Source of the DNA: a virus | Length of the DNA stretch: 41,768 nt | Reading direction: 5' to 3' (one strand) | Virus record (IMG/VR): IMGVR_UViG_3300046000_007074 | Span: 1 to 41,768 of that record | In this document: piece after piece, positions 1 through 6,232 of the stretch | Layout of the letters: every line of letters begins with the position of its first letter | Numbering within the stretch: position 1 is the stretch's first letter | Position numbers and translations under genes: made by a program | The notes under the pieces: generated by a model | The model's input: the letters and a program-made list of their open reading frames with translations, nothing else | Told to the model about the DNA's origin: nothing | The model's database searches: none

Positions 1-851
1 GCCTTGAATGCGTGCGCCACAATCGGCGCCTCATGCGGGCACGTCAGCGTCGTCGCGCCGCCATCCTCGCGGATCTCGGCATTCGCCTGGCCGCTCGACA
101 TCACGATCAGAGACAGCACGCTATCGCCATCAGTGCCGGGCGGGCGATCGCCGCCGGTCTTGTTGCCGTTCGCCGTCAGCGTTGGCGCGACATCCGCCGC
201 GATCAGTCCTGCGTCGAGGTCGAAGTCGGTGCCGAGGCCGCCACCGCCTCGAGTGCGCGCGCTAAGGGTAGGGGCAACGTCTTTCCGCGCCGCCCTGCTC
301 GGCGCAGGATTCCAGAGCAGGCTTTCGCGCTCAAATAGTACCGCCGCAGGTGGTCGCCAGTCTCCAAGATATGCGACAACGAACACACGCTCGCGGCGCT
401 GTGCCAGGCCGAAGAATTGAGCGTCAAGAACCCGGTAGGCGAACCCATACCCGAGCTCTGCCAGCCCTCCGAGGAAGGCTCCAAACGTCCGTCCGCCATC
501 AATCGACAGGACACCGGGGACATTTTCCCAAACGATCCAGCGTGGCTTTTTTCTCTGAGCCAGGCGTAGAAACTCAAGTGTGAGGTTGCCGCGCTCGCCA
601 GCAACTCCCGCGCGAAGTCCCGCGATGGAAAAGTCCTGGCACGGGGTGCCTCCGACAAGAAGGTCAACTGGCCCATAGTCGTCAGCTCCGATCGTCGTGA
701 AGTCGCCGTGCAAAGGCACCTTCGGATAGTGGTGGGCCAGCGCGCGGCGAGCCGCCTTGTCGATCTCGCTGAAGGCCGCGGGCGTCCAGCCGAGCGGATG
801 CCAAGCGACCGTCGCGGCCTCGATGCCGGAGCAGACGGAGAGATACCTCAC
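1..851 (-). CDS. DNA (cytosine-5)-methyltransferase, 5' part (continues across the circular join to 40313)
   Basis: This is the N-terminal 283 codons of a C5 cytosine methyltransferase, which transfers a methyl group from SAM to cytosine and probably protects phage DNA. It starts at GTG 851, overlapping the RusA stop by GTGA; the first residues RYLSVCSGIEAATVAW are the family's usual N-terminus. Visible motifs are motif I (SVCSGIE, residues 5-11), motif IV with catalytic Cys71 (GGTPCQDFS), motif VI (ENVPG, 109-113) and motif VIII (QRRERVF, 151-157). The frame runs off the window at base 1 and resumes in phase at 41639, giving 725 codons in all including a 193-codon insertion near the C-terminus (see 40313-41768). 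Sequence specificity cannot be read from the sequence. Confidence 0.93.
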   Translation of the reverse strand, partial: MRYLSVCSGIEAATVAWHPLGWTPAAFSEIDKAARRALAHHYPKVPLHGDFTTIGADDYGPVDLLVGGTPCQDFSIAGLRAGVAGERGNLTLEFLRLAQRKKPRWIVWENVPGVLSIDGGRTFGAFLGGLAELGYGFAYRVLDAQFFGLAQRRERVFVVAYLGDWRPPAAVLFERESLLWNPAPSRAARKDVAPTLSARTRGGGGLGTDFDLDAGLIAADVAPTLTANGNKTGGDRPPGTDGDSVLSLIVMSSGQANAEIREDGGATTLTCPHEAPIVAHAFK

Positions 852-1309
852 GCCGCCCTCTCGATCTCGATCACGGTGCCTGCAACGGCGTCGTCGTGAA
901 TGGCGCGCACGTCGGCCACGTTGCGGTCGTCCTGGATGCGCCCGGCGGCCACCAGGGCATCGATCGGGGCTTTGCATAGGTTGTCGCAGTCGGCCCGGCT
1001 TCCGCCGACGCGGATCAGGATCTTGACCTTCCCGGCGACGTGCCACGGCGGTTGGTCCCGCAGCTCGCGATCGACGAAGGCCCGCCAGTTGCGATAGGCC
1101 AGCGTCTTGCGCCGGCCCTTCTTGGCGTTGGCGAACAGGGCATTGACCGAAGGAGGCGGCATGCTGAGGGTGAGCGTTCCATGTGAAACAGGAGCGCCAT
1201 CCAGAGGCGCCGGGATCGCCCGATGTGCCTTGCGTTTCGTGACTGCCGGCGCGGCGCCCCACGACACGACCGGGAACTGGCGCCCGTTGACGGTGACTGT
1301 GTCCCTCAC
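848..1309 (-). CDS. RusA-like Holliday junction resolvase
   Basis: The 153-residue protein matches the RusA family of Holliday-junction endonucleases that resolve branched DNA during phage replication and recombination. The pattern is typical: a strand-turn start (LTLSMPPPSVNALF), then a basic segment, then RADCDNLCKAPIDALV and RIQDDRNVADVRA, whose aspartates form the RusA metal-binding centre. I choose GTG 1309 because it overlaps the upstream stop by GTGA and gives the usual family length; a longer reading upstream is arginine-rich shadow sequence. It lies directly before the methyltransferase gene, again with a GTGA overlap, in the left early operon. Confidence 0.85.
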   Translation of the reverse strand: MRDTVTVNGRQFPVVSWGAAPAVTKRKAHRAIPAPLDGAPVSHGTLTLSMPPPSVNALFANAKKGRRKTLAYRNWRAFVDRELRDQPPWHVAGKVKILIRVGGSRADCDNLCKAPIDALVAAGRIQDDRNVADVRAIHDDAVAGTVIEIERAA

Positions 1310-1464
1310 CGCCCTGCCCTCCCCGCGCGCATGGCATCGGTGCGGGCCTGTTGCAGCGCGACCATCGCCCGCTGCGAGCGGGTGCGGCTGTAGCGCGCGA
1401 GAGCCCGGTCGACGGCCAGTTCTGCCTCGATGATCCGGGCGGCTGGGCATGAGCGGCGCTTCAT
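1306..1464 (-). CDS. Small hypothetical protein (52 aa)
   Basis: This short basic protein (MKRRSCPAARIIEAELAVDR...) is predicted to be helical, with alternating Arg and Ala through residues 10-50. Its ATG overlaps the upstream GapR-HTH stop by ATGA and its stop overlaps the RusA start by GTGA, so it is embedded in the left early operon with translational coupling on both sides. I recognise no family. The support for it being real is the exact coupling and the absence of any alternative frame, not similarity. Confidence 0.6.
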   Translation of the reverse strand: MKRRSCPAARIIEAELAVDRALARYSRTRSQRAMVALQQARTDAMRAGRAGR

Positions 1465-2102
1465 GCTGCGGCCTTTCCGCGAAGGAACGCCGGCTGGTCG
1501 GGCATGTCGGCGTCGGTGATGAGCGCCAGCTTGGCCGCGTGCGAGTTCTCCTGCTGGCGCTTCAGGCGGCGAGCCTCGCGTTCGGCCTCGAGGCGGGCGT
1601 GGTGATCCTCGCGGACGGCGGTGATCGTCTGCCACGCTGCAGGGCTGGGCAGGATGCTGGCCTGCTGTTCGGGTGTAACTTCCAGCAGCTCGCCCGTTGC
1701 CGGATCGTGCGGCGGCAGCCACTGGCCGAGGTCGTCGGCGACCATCTCGCGGGACACTTCTGGGACACTTAAAGCCCTGTGAATGCTGGACTTTGATACC
1801 CCGTGCGCCTTGGCTGCCTGTCTCAGGGACATGTCCCCGTTGCTGACGGCCTCGACCGCCATGCCAAGCGCGTGCCGATAGACTTCGTCCAGGGCCTCCC
1901 GCTCCGCTCGATCGGCCGCGTCCATCTTGCGATACGCCACCAGCCGGCGAATGGCGGGCACGTCGTACCCGACGCCCTTGGCTTCGCTGAGCACGTCCTT
2001 GATGTCGCCATTGATGGCGGTGCGCTCGTCGGCCAGCTTCTCCACACGCTCGACGAAGGACTTCAGGCGCTCGCCGTGAACCGGACCCGCTTGCGTCGCC
2101 AT
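1461..2102 (-). CDS. GapR-like (DUF2312) DNA-binding protein fused to a C-terminal HTH region
   Basis: The protein has 213 residues. Residues about 10-80 (ERLKSFVERVEKLADERTAI through VRRL-type helix and EREALDEVYRHAL) match the GapR/DUF2312 family of alphaproteobacterial nucleoid proteins that bind overtwisted AT-rich DNA. After it comes a helix-turn-helix (MSLRQAAKAHGVSKSSIHRAL, about 92-112) and then a long charged coiled region near 165-190. Known GapR proteins are only about 90 residues, so the C-terminal half is an addition. ATG 2102 is chosen over GTG 2105: it has a GGGAGG Shine-Dalgarno sequence and overlaps the upstream stop as TGATG. It may be a phage regulator or chromatin-like factor of the early operon. 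Confidence 0.75.
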   Translation of the reverse strand: MATQAGPVHGERLKSFVERVEKLADERTAINGDIKDVLSEAKGVGYDVPAIRRLVAYRKMDAADRAEREALDEVYRHALGMAVEAVSNGDMSLRQAAKAHGVSKSSIHRALSVPEVSREMVADDLGQWLPPHDPATGELLEVTPEQQASILPSPAAWQTITAVREDHHARLEAEREARRLKRQQENSHAAKLALITDADMPDQPAFLRGKAAA

Positions 2103-2308
2103 CACCGGCCTCCCTTATCGTGATCGAACAGTGGAAGTGGCGCCTGCACGTTCCGCCCCATCAGCCGGTTCGCCTCGGCGTAGAGCCTCTCGGCCTGGTC
2201 CTTGTGCCAGACGATCCGCGCGAGCTTCCGCATCGCCCGCCAGTACTGAAAGCGCCGCCAGAGAAGCGCGGGCGTCGCTGTAAGCCTGTTCGATCTGTAG
2301 GTATTCAT
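2102..2308 (-). CDS. Small hypothetical protein overlapping the upstream gene in another frame
   Basis: This frame ends at TGATG on the GapR-HTH start, the coupling used throughout this operon. Its 3' half (from MRKLARIVWHKDQAERLYAEANRLMG) has the strong GC third-position bias of real genes here, while the competing frame (2115-2522) loses that bias in the same stretch. The true start may be ATG 2233 (43 aa) rather than ATG 2308 (68 aa). Either two genes overlap by more than 100 bases, or a frameshift joins 2115-2522 to this frame. No family is recognised. Confidence 0.5.
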   Translation of the reverse strand: MNTYRSNRLTATPALLWRRFQYWRAMRKLARIVWHKDQAERLYAEANRLMGRNVQAPLPLFDHDKGGR

Positions 2309-2522
2309 CGGCGTCCAGTCTTATTGGTTCTTGGTAGAAGATCGCGCGAGCGCGACGGAGCGAGAGCCCCGCTTTCCTCGCGCCGCGTGCCAGCCAGCTC
2401 TCGCGGGTATCGTTCCACCCGCGCGGGCCGGACAGATCGCAAAGCATGTCGCGTGCTCTAACGGTCGCACTCACGGCAGACTTCTCCTGAAACTCGGGAC
2501 GCTTGTTCGGACGCTCGGGCAT
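2115..2522 (-). CDS. Hypothetical early protein (135 aa)
   Basis: The start at ATG 2522 has GGAGGGG a few bases upstream. The product begins MPERPNKRPEFQEKSA and contains a basic region (GPRGWNDTRESWLARGARKAGLSLRRARAIFY, about 35-66) that looks like a helix-turn-helix, followed by DADEYLQIEQAYSDARASLAAL. I have seen this type of small protein in rhizobial prophages near early genes but cannot name a family. The last 40 or so residues lose the codon bias of the genome, so the native C-terminus may lie in the frame of the overlapping small gene at 2102-2308. It is the first gene downstream (on the minus strand) of the hairpin array. Confidence 0.6.
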   Translation of the reverse strand: MPERPNKRPEFQEKSAVSATVRARDMLCDLSGPRGWNDTRESWLARGARKAGLSLRRARAIFYQEPIRLDADEYLQIEQAYSDARASLAALSVLAGDAEARADRLAQGPGREALRRGEPADGAERAGATSTVRSR

Positions 2523-2591
2523 GAACCCCTCCACATTGCTGGGCATGACGAAGCCCAACAGAGCGGAGACGTTCCAATCGATCGGCGAAGT

Positions 2592-3059
2592 CCTGCGCAG
2601 GGTCGCCGGCAAGCTCGCTGCGCAGAGAAATAAAAGGGTGGCGACGCCTCCTGAGACCGTCGCCGTCGCCACCAGTCTGCCCGGCCGGGAGAAGACAACC
2701 GGGGGTATCGAAAGGGGCGCGGCGACGCCGGGGGGAGATGGCGCCGCCGCGAGGCATCCAGCAGGGGGAGACTGCCGGCAGTCGGCCGGCGGGCTGGACG
2801 CGCATGGGGAAGGCCTCGCGCGACCCAATCATCAACGCGAGGCCTGCTGGCATGTTCGGAAAGCTACGCATGCCAGCGTCTTGCTGAATGAAGATGGCCC
2901 TGCAGCCTCTAAGTGGGGTGACTGCAGGGCCGGTGTCCTTTGCCTTCGGAGAGCTATTGGCAATGACACCCTCGGGAGAGACGTTGAAAGCGTGGCATCC
3001 CCGCCGCGCGCGGCCGAGACGGCGAAAGGCCCCAAGCCCCCGCATGCCGTCTCGGCCGC
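2592..3059. ncRNA. Array of perfect hairpins in a gene-free region; candidate structured RNA
   Basis: The 561 bases between 2523 and 3083 hold no convincing gene but a dense run of perfect inverted repeats: CTGCGCAG at 2593-2600/2618-2625; GTGGCGACG 2638-2646 with its complement 2664-2672; palindrome CCCGGCCGGG 2680-2689; 7-bp stem 2718-2724/2745-2751; palindrome GACTGCCGGCAGTC 2770-2783 inside an outer stem TCCAGC/GCTGGA; AGGCCTCGCG 2811-2820/2836-2845; GCTGGCATG 2846-2854/2869-2877; GGCCCTGCAG 2896-2905/2922-2931; an interrupted 11-bp stem 2932-2970; and a 14-bp stem 3010-3023/3046-3059. None has a T-tract, so simple terminators are unlikely. A few G-T wobbles (2855/2868, 3024/3045) extend stems only if the plus strand is transcribed. 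The function is unknown; RNA gene, leader or replication element are all possible. Confidence 0.5.
2811..2970. repeat. Duplicated two-hairpin module with a conserved loop
   Basis: Two back-to-back hairpin pairs lie in tandem. Pair one is 2811-2845 directly followed by 2846-2877; pair two is 2896-2931 directly followed by 2932-2970; an 18-base linker separates them. The second hairpin of each pair carries nearly the same loop, TTCGGAAAGCTACG (2855-2868) and TTCGGAGAGCTATT (2945-2958), although their stems (GCTGGCATG versus GGTGTC plus TTGCC) are unrelated in sequence. Different stems holding the same loop is what a structured RNA or protein-bound hairpin shows. This is seen directly; function is not known. 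Confidence 0.6.
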
Positions 3060-3083
3060 TCCCCTCGGCTGGTGATGCGAAGG

Positions 3084-3548
3084 TCACGACTGCGCCCGCA
3101 CGATCGCCGCATGGCAGCGGTCAAAGAGGGCGGCGTACTGCGGATAGAGCTTCCGGCGGTCCTCGTGGCGGGCCCGATACCAGGCGCAGCAGCCGCTTCC
3201 CCGCAGGAGACCATCGTCGATCGCCTGCTCGCTGTGGCGCGGTGCGAACTCGAGAGCCAGCACGGCGACGCAGGACCGGGCATCGACCAGCCGGCGCGTG
3301 CGTCCGTGGCCGGTGAGCCCATCGCGGTGGATGTCGGTCAGCAGGCAGACCGCGTCGATCAGATCCGACAGCGACCGCGGGATATACCGGCCCCGCGCGA
3401 AGAGCGGCTGCACCCGGATCGCGGGGAGCGGCGCGACGACCGCTTCCGCCCTGCCGGTGATCTTGGCGGCCAGATGCGGATTAGCGGCGACGACGGCGGC
3501 TGTCCGCGCGCGCAGCTCGTCGACCAGGCCCAGGCGCTCGGTGGACAT
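3084..3548 (-). CDS. DnaA domain-IV-like DNA-binding protein
   Basis: The 154-residue protein has a C-terminal half (about 68-150) resembling the helix-turn-helix domain of DnaA: a long helix LSDLIDAVCLLTDIHRDG, then RTRRLVDARSCVAVLALEFAP in place of the aRqiamyLar helix, then SEQAIDDGLLRGSGCCAWYRARHEDRRKLYPQYAALFD. No AAA+ ATPase is present, so it would bind DNA without being an initiator ATPase. Its ATG directly abuts the upstream TAG. It is the last gene before the hairpin array. The assignment rests on pattern only and could be another Trp-repressor-type HTH. Confidence 0.5.
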   Translation of the reverse strand: MSTERLGLVDELRARTAAVVAANPHLAAKITGRAEAVVAPLPAIRVQPLFARGRYIPRSLSDLIDAVCLLTDIHRDGLTGHGRTRRLVDARSCVAVLALEFAPRHSEQAIDDGLLRGSGCCAWYRARHEDRRKLYPQYAALFDRCHAAIVRAQS

Positions 3549-3917
3549 CTACGCCCTCCCCAGCACGATGGCGCGGAGCAGGCGGTCACGGTCGCCCTCG
3601 GTCTGCGGCGGCAGGCTGTCGCGCAGGATCAGGGCGAGGATGGCGCGCTGCGTCTCTTCATCGTCGAGCGCCGCGAGGTAGAACGCCTCGCGGGTCTTGA
3701 ACATTACGTAGACGTACTCCCGCGAGTAGCCGGCTTTATGCGCCACGGCTTCGACAGGCGGCCGAAACGCCCCGGCCTGCATGAATTCCCGACACATCGA
3801 CAGGATTGCCGCGCGGCTGCGCTGGCCCTTTATGCGCCGGCCGTCGGTCATGGGCGCCACGTCCGCCGGCGAGACGCCGTCGACCCAGGTGCAGTTCGCG
3901 GGGATCGTGTCGCTCAT
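3549..3917 (-). CDS. TetR-type HTH protein
   Basis: The protein has 122 residues. The middle part resembles the N-terminal domain of TetR regulators: KGQRSRAAILSMCREFMQAGAF followed by PPVEAVAHKAGYSREYVYVMFKTREAFYLAAL, equivalent to the first helices and the recognition helix. The ligand-binding domain of a full TetR (about 200 residues) is mostly absent. ATG 3917 overlaps the stop of the 24-residue membrane peptide by ATGA; a longer upstream reading would run through that gene in another frame. It probably acts as a regulator in the left early operon. Confidence 0.6.
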   Translation of the reverse strand: MSDTIPANCTWVDGVSPADVAPMTDGRRIKGQRSRAAILSMCREFMQAGAFRPPVEAVAHKAGYSREYVYVMFKTREAFYLAALDDEETQRAILALILRDSLPPQTEGDRDRLLRAIVLGRA

Positions 3918-3988
3918 CGGGTGACGACCCAGACCAGAGCCGCCAGCAGGACGGCGAACGCGACGATGACGAGAGCTTCGGCGATCAT
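3914..3988 (-). CDS. 24-residue single-pass membrane peptide
   Basis: The open frame is ATG 3988 to TGA 3914. Its residues 5-22 are almost entirely Ala, Val, Leu, Ile and Phe (ALVIVAFAVLLAALVWVV), ending Thr-Arg, which is a typical transmembrane helix. The start overlaps the Cro stop by ATGA and its stop overlaps the TetR-like start by ATGA, so it exactly fills the gap between two genes. The double coupling and the strongly hydrophobic composition argue that it is a real gene. The role is unknown; small early membrane peptides can affect superinfection or host physiology. Confidence 0.55.
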   Translation of the reverse strand: MIAEALVIVAFAVLLAALVWVVTR

Positions 3989-4221
3989 GCTGCCTCGTTC
4001 TGCTGGGGGGTGGTGGCCGCGGGCGGCGGGCCGAACACGTCAGGGCGCAGGTCGTAGCGTGTGACCTCGCCGCCGACGGCAGTCTCGATAGGAATGCAGG
4101 CAGCCGGATCGACGGTGCGGCGCTTGAGCCACATCGCAATCTGCGGCTGTGTCTTGCCGATCTTTTCGGCGAGAGCGGTCTGACCGCCGGCAATCTTCAC
4201 GGCGCGTTCGAGTGCTTGCAT
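3985..4221 (-). CDS. Cro/YdaS-type repressor
   Basis: The 78-residue protein is a helix-turn-helix repressor of the YdaS/Cro type: LERAVKIAGGQTALAEKIGKTQPQIAMWLKRR (about 4-35), then VDPAACIPIETAVGGEVTRYDLRPDVFG, the usual family tail. It is divergent from the CI-like gene and separated from it by 74 bp carrying two ATAAC-N4-GTTAT operators, the classical lambdoid switch arrangement. It leads the left early operon and probably turns off the repressor promoter after induction. Confidence 0.85.
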   Translation of the reverse strand: MQALERAVKIAGGQTALAEKIGKTQPQIAMWLKRRTVDPAACIPIETAVGGEVTRYDLRPDVFGPPPAATTPQQNEAA

Positions 4222-4228
4222 TTGGCTG

Positions 4229-4257
4229 GAATATCATAACTCCAGTTATTTCGTCAA
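4229..4257 (-). promoter_or_regulatory. Leftward early promoter for the cro operon
   Basis: On the minus strand a -35 TTGACG (4257-4252) is followed after 16 bp by GATATT, a moderate -10. Operator 1 (4236-4249) lies inside the spacer and operator 2 overlaps the -35. The rightward early promoter at 6246-6274 has the same architecture. The -10 is weak, so the exact hexamer is uncertain. Confidence 0.5.
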
Positions 4258-4270
4258 TAACCGCCGTTAT
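4236..4270. promoter_or_regulatory. Twin immunity operators O1 and O2
   Basis: Two copies of the palindrome ATAAC-N4-GTTAT lie between cro and the CI-like gene: ATAACTCCAGTTAT at 4236-4249 and ATAACCGCCGTTAT at 4257-4270. Their centres are 21 bp apart, two helical turns, so bound dimers would face the same side. The same half-sites recur twice at 6233-6269, which supports them being the repressor recognition sequence. Confidence 0.85.
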
Positions 4271-4295
4271 CAACAGGCGGGCTAGGCTCGCCAGC

Positions 4296-5006
4296 ATGGA
4301 AAGCAACATCGGCGAACGGGTGAAGGCTGAGCGCGAGGCTCGGGGATGGACGCAGGAAGAGCTTGCGCGCCGCGTCACCCGCGCCGGCTTCAAGATCGGT
4401 CAGGCCGGTATCGCCCAGATCGAGCGCCGCGGTGACTCGGAGCCGAAGTGCATCGTGCAGCTCGGCATCGCGCTCGGCCGCACGCCTCGATACCTGCAGA
4501 CGGGCAAAGGACCGAAAGGCCCGACGCTGCCCGACGCCGGTGAGTCACCGATGCGCAAAGTCGACACCGTCACGATCCACGAGCTTGACGTTCATGCCGC
4601 CGCCGGTCTGGGCACGGACATGGACGGCGACATCATGGCTGGCGAGGAGGCAGGAGCTGTGATCGGCAGCTTCACCTTCCCCTCGTCCGGTTTCCGGGAA
4701 GCCTACGGCGCCCAACCGGATGGCGTGAAGATGATCGCCGTCCGTGGCGACAGCATGATTCCGACCCTGTGGCCGGGGCAGCGCTGCATGGTCGACACGA
4801 ACGACCGCATCCCCTCTCCGCCTGGCGTTTTTGTCGTTTGGGACGGAATGGGCCTGGTGTTGAAGCGCCTCGAACTCATCCCCGGCAGCGGCGACCCGAT
4901 GCGCGTCCGGATCATGAGCGACAACCCGAAATACACCGCCTACGAGCGGACGCTCGACGAGGCGCATATCAACGGCCGCGTCGTCGGCGTCTGGGCGAGG
5001 ATGTGA
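4296..5006 (+). CDS. cI: CI/LexA-like phage repressor with S24 autoproteolysis domain
   Basis: The 236-residue repressor has an N-terminal HTH (about 5-65, IGERVKAEREARGWTQEELARRV through the recognition helix QAGIAQIERRG) and a C-terminal S24 peptidase domain. The likely cleavage pair is Ala103-Gly104 (HAAAGLG), the nucleophile is Ser153 in RGDSMIPTL and the general base is Lys190 in GLVLKRLE. This predicts RecA-stimulated self-cleavage and SOS induction. ATG 4296 is chosen because it begins the compact HTH; upstream codons run through the operators. It is divergent from cro, and the next gene starts on its stop codon (TGATG). Confidence 0.95.
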   Translation: MESNIGERVKAEREARGWTQEELARRVTRAGFKIGQAGIAQIERRGDSEPKCIVQLGIALGRTPRYLQTGKGPKGPTLPDAGESPMRKVDTVTIHELDVHAAAGLGTDMDGDIMAGEEAGAVIGSFTFPSSGFREAYGAQPDGVKMIAVRGDSMIPTLWPGQRCMVDTNDRIPSPPGVFVVWDGMGLVLKRLELIPGSGDPMRVRIMSDNPKYTAYERTLDEAHINGRVVGVWARM

Positions 5007-5401
5007 TGGCGGAGAGCAGACGGCCCGAGGAGTGGGCGCCAGATGGACAGGGCGAGCCGTTGCCGGACTTTGCCAAGCTCGATGGCGAATGGATCTGGCT
5101 CAACCACCTGTTCCTGTATCAGTCGGGCAGCCCGCTCCAGCCAGGCGCGGCGTTGACGATCAGGCTTGAGCGGACTGATGGCGGCAACGCGGTGGGCGTA
5201 GATGCCGACCGGCTGGCCGTGCAGTTAGGGCTTTCTGCGGCTGCGCTTCGGGCTCACAACCGGGCCAGAACGCTGTTCGTCTCCGGCCGGCGCGATGACC
5301 TTCCCGGAGGCGGCGGTAGCACTACCATCTACACTTTTCGCGTTGGCGACACCCAAGCCACAATGGCATTCGAAGAGGGGGTAGAAGGCGGCCGAGCCTA
5401 G
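5006..5401 (+). CDS. Hypothetical protein co-transcribed with the repressor
   Basis: The protein has 131 residues and starts at ATG 5006 sharing a base with the CI stop (TGATG), so it is translationally coupled to the repressor and should be expressed in lysogens. The C-terminal half (VDADRLAVQLGLSAAALRAHNRARTLF...TTIYTFRVGDTQATM) looks like a small domain seen in alphaproteobacterial proteins of the DUF6522 type, with a helix-loop then a beta-hairpin. It has no membrane segments or catalytic motifs. Expression with CI makes it a candidate for superinfection exclusion or modulation of the switch, but this is inference. Confidence 0.65.
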   Translation: MAESRRPEEWAPDGQGEPLPDFAKLDGEWIWLNHLFLYQSGSPLQPGAALTIRLERTDGGNAVGVDADRLAVQLGLSAAALRAHNRARTLFVSGRRDDLPGGGGSTTIYTFRVGDTQATMAFEEGVEGGRA

Positions 5402-5528
5402 GCTTGCCCTCTCGACGAAATAGTTTTTCGAGCCCGGCAACGGGCTGGCCGGGAGAGGCAGCAGCTCGGCAACTTTCGACATGGTTCAAAGGTAGTCCTT
5501 CGCCAACCGCTACACAATGCGTAGCAGT
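5402..5528. terminator. Convergent intergenic region with hairpins
   Basis: This 127-bp gap separates a plus-strand gene ending at 5401 from a minus-strand gene ending at 5529. It contains AGCCCG-gcaa-CGGGCT (5431-5446), GCTAC-N7-GTAGC (5509-5525) and an A/T-rich CTCGA...TCGAG fold near 5411-5432. The hairpins lack clean T-tracts, so a bidirectional terminator role is inferred from position. Confidence 0.4.
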
Positions 5529-5750
5529 TCACATCCCCCGCTCCAAGCTACCCACCGCGACCCGCAACGCCCGCTGCTGCCGCTCAGTGATGTAGCCCTT
5601 GCGCTCGCGGTAGGTCAGCACGGAGTCGACGAACCGGCTCGTGCAGCGGCAGAAGTAGGCCCGCTCGATCAGGTCAGACAGCTCGCGCTCCTCGCGCTCG
5701 AGGCGGGCGCGGCGGCGGCGCTTGAGCCAGGCGCGGAGGGTGGCGATCAT
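5529..5750 (-). CDS. Small hypothetical protein (73 aa)
   Basis: The product is highly basic at the N-terminus (LKRRRRARLEREERELSDLIERAY), predicted helical, with two cysteines close together (FCRCTS) and a basic C-terminal helix. ATG 5750 overlaps the stop of the secreted-protein gene by ATGA, forming a two-gene leftward operon beneath the operators at 6233-6269. No family recognised. The location, in the repressor region and away from lytic genes, suggests a lysogeny-expressed accessory gene. Confidence 0.6.
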   Translation of the reverse strand: MIATLRAWLKRRRRARLEREERELSDLIERAYFCRCTSRFVDSVLTYRERKGYITERQQRALRVAVGSLERGM

Positions 5751-6208
5751 TCGGCACACCTGACGAACGGCCCGTACACGTTCTGAGCGAACAGCGAGAG
5801 CAGCCCGCCCGACGATGGCCGGTCAATTCCCATGGTCAACTCTGTCCGCTTGCGTTCGTTGTCTGGGTATCGAAGCTCAAGGGTGCCTTGAATGTAGCCG
5901 CTTGGCGAGCCCCGCTCGGGTGGCTTCTCCGACGCCAGATCGCAGCGTGCCCGGAATGCCCACGTCGGGCCACGATGCCAGCGCGACGGGCTTTCCTCCG
6001 ACAGCTCCAGAAAGACGCATCCCCAGCCGAATTCCGCCGATGCGATCCTGTTGCCGTTGATGGTGACGCCGCCGGGCAGGCCGGCGGCGGAGCAACTGAG
6101 CTTCCATTCTCCAGCGATGAATCGCGATGCAACGACGGGCTTTGCCGAGCCCTGCGCGTGAGCGGATGCAACCGACAAGAACAGCAGGATGGGGAGCCAC
6201 CACCTCAT
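5747..6208 (-). CDS. Secreted hypothetical protein with signal peptide
   Basis: The 153-residue protein begins with a clear Sec signal peptide: MRWW, a hydrophobic core LPILLFLSVASA, and a cleavage site AHA|Q after residue 18. The mature part has four cysteines (KLSC, GWGC, ARC, VRC near the C-terminus), consistent with two disulfides in a small periplasmic protein, and begins with a GEWKLSCSA motif of beta-type proteins. It lies on the minus strand with its start about 25 bp from operators shared with the right early promoter. Phage-encoded periplasmic proteins of lysogens often act in superinfection exclusion or host conversion; no specific function can be assigned. Confidence 0.75.
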   Translation of the reverse strand: MRWWLPILLFLSVASAHAQGSAKPVVASRFIAGEWKLSCSAAGLPGGVTINGNRIASAEFGWGCVFLELSEESPSRWHRGPTWAFRARCDLASEKPPERGSPSGYIQGTLELRYPDNERKRTELTMGIDRPSSGGLLSLFAQNVYGPFVRCAE

Positions 6209-6232
6209 GCTGAAACGCTACGCGAGAAATTT

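Noticed and set aside
203-676. 157-codon minus-strand frame inside the methyltransferase
   Set aside because: The other frame contains all C5-methyltransferase motifs; this one has only Ser/Arg/Ala-rich sequence.
2523-3083. Protein-coding gene or CRISPR array in the hairpin region
   Set aside because: Frames here lack coding bias and good starts, and the repeats are inverted with different sequences, not direct repeats with spacers.
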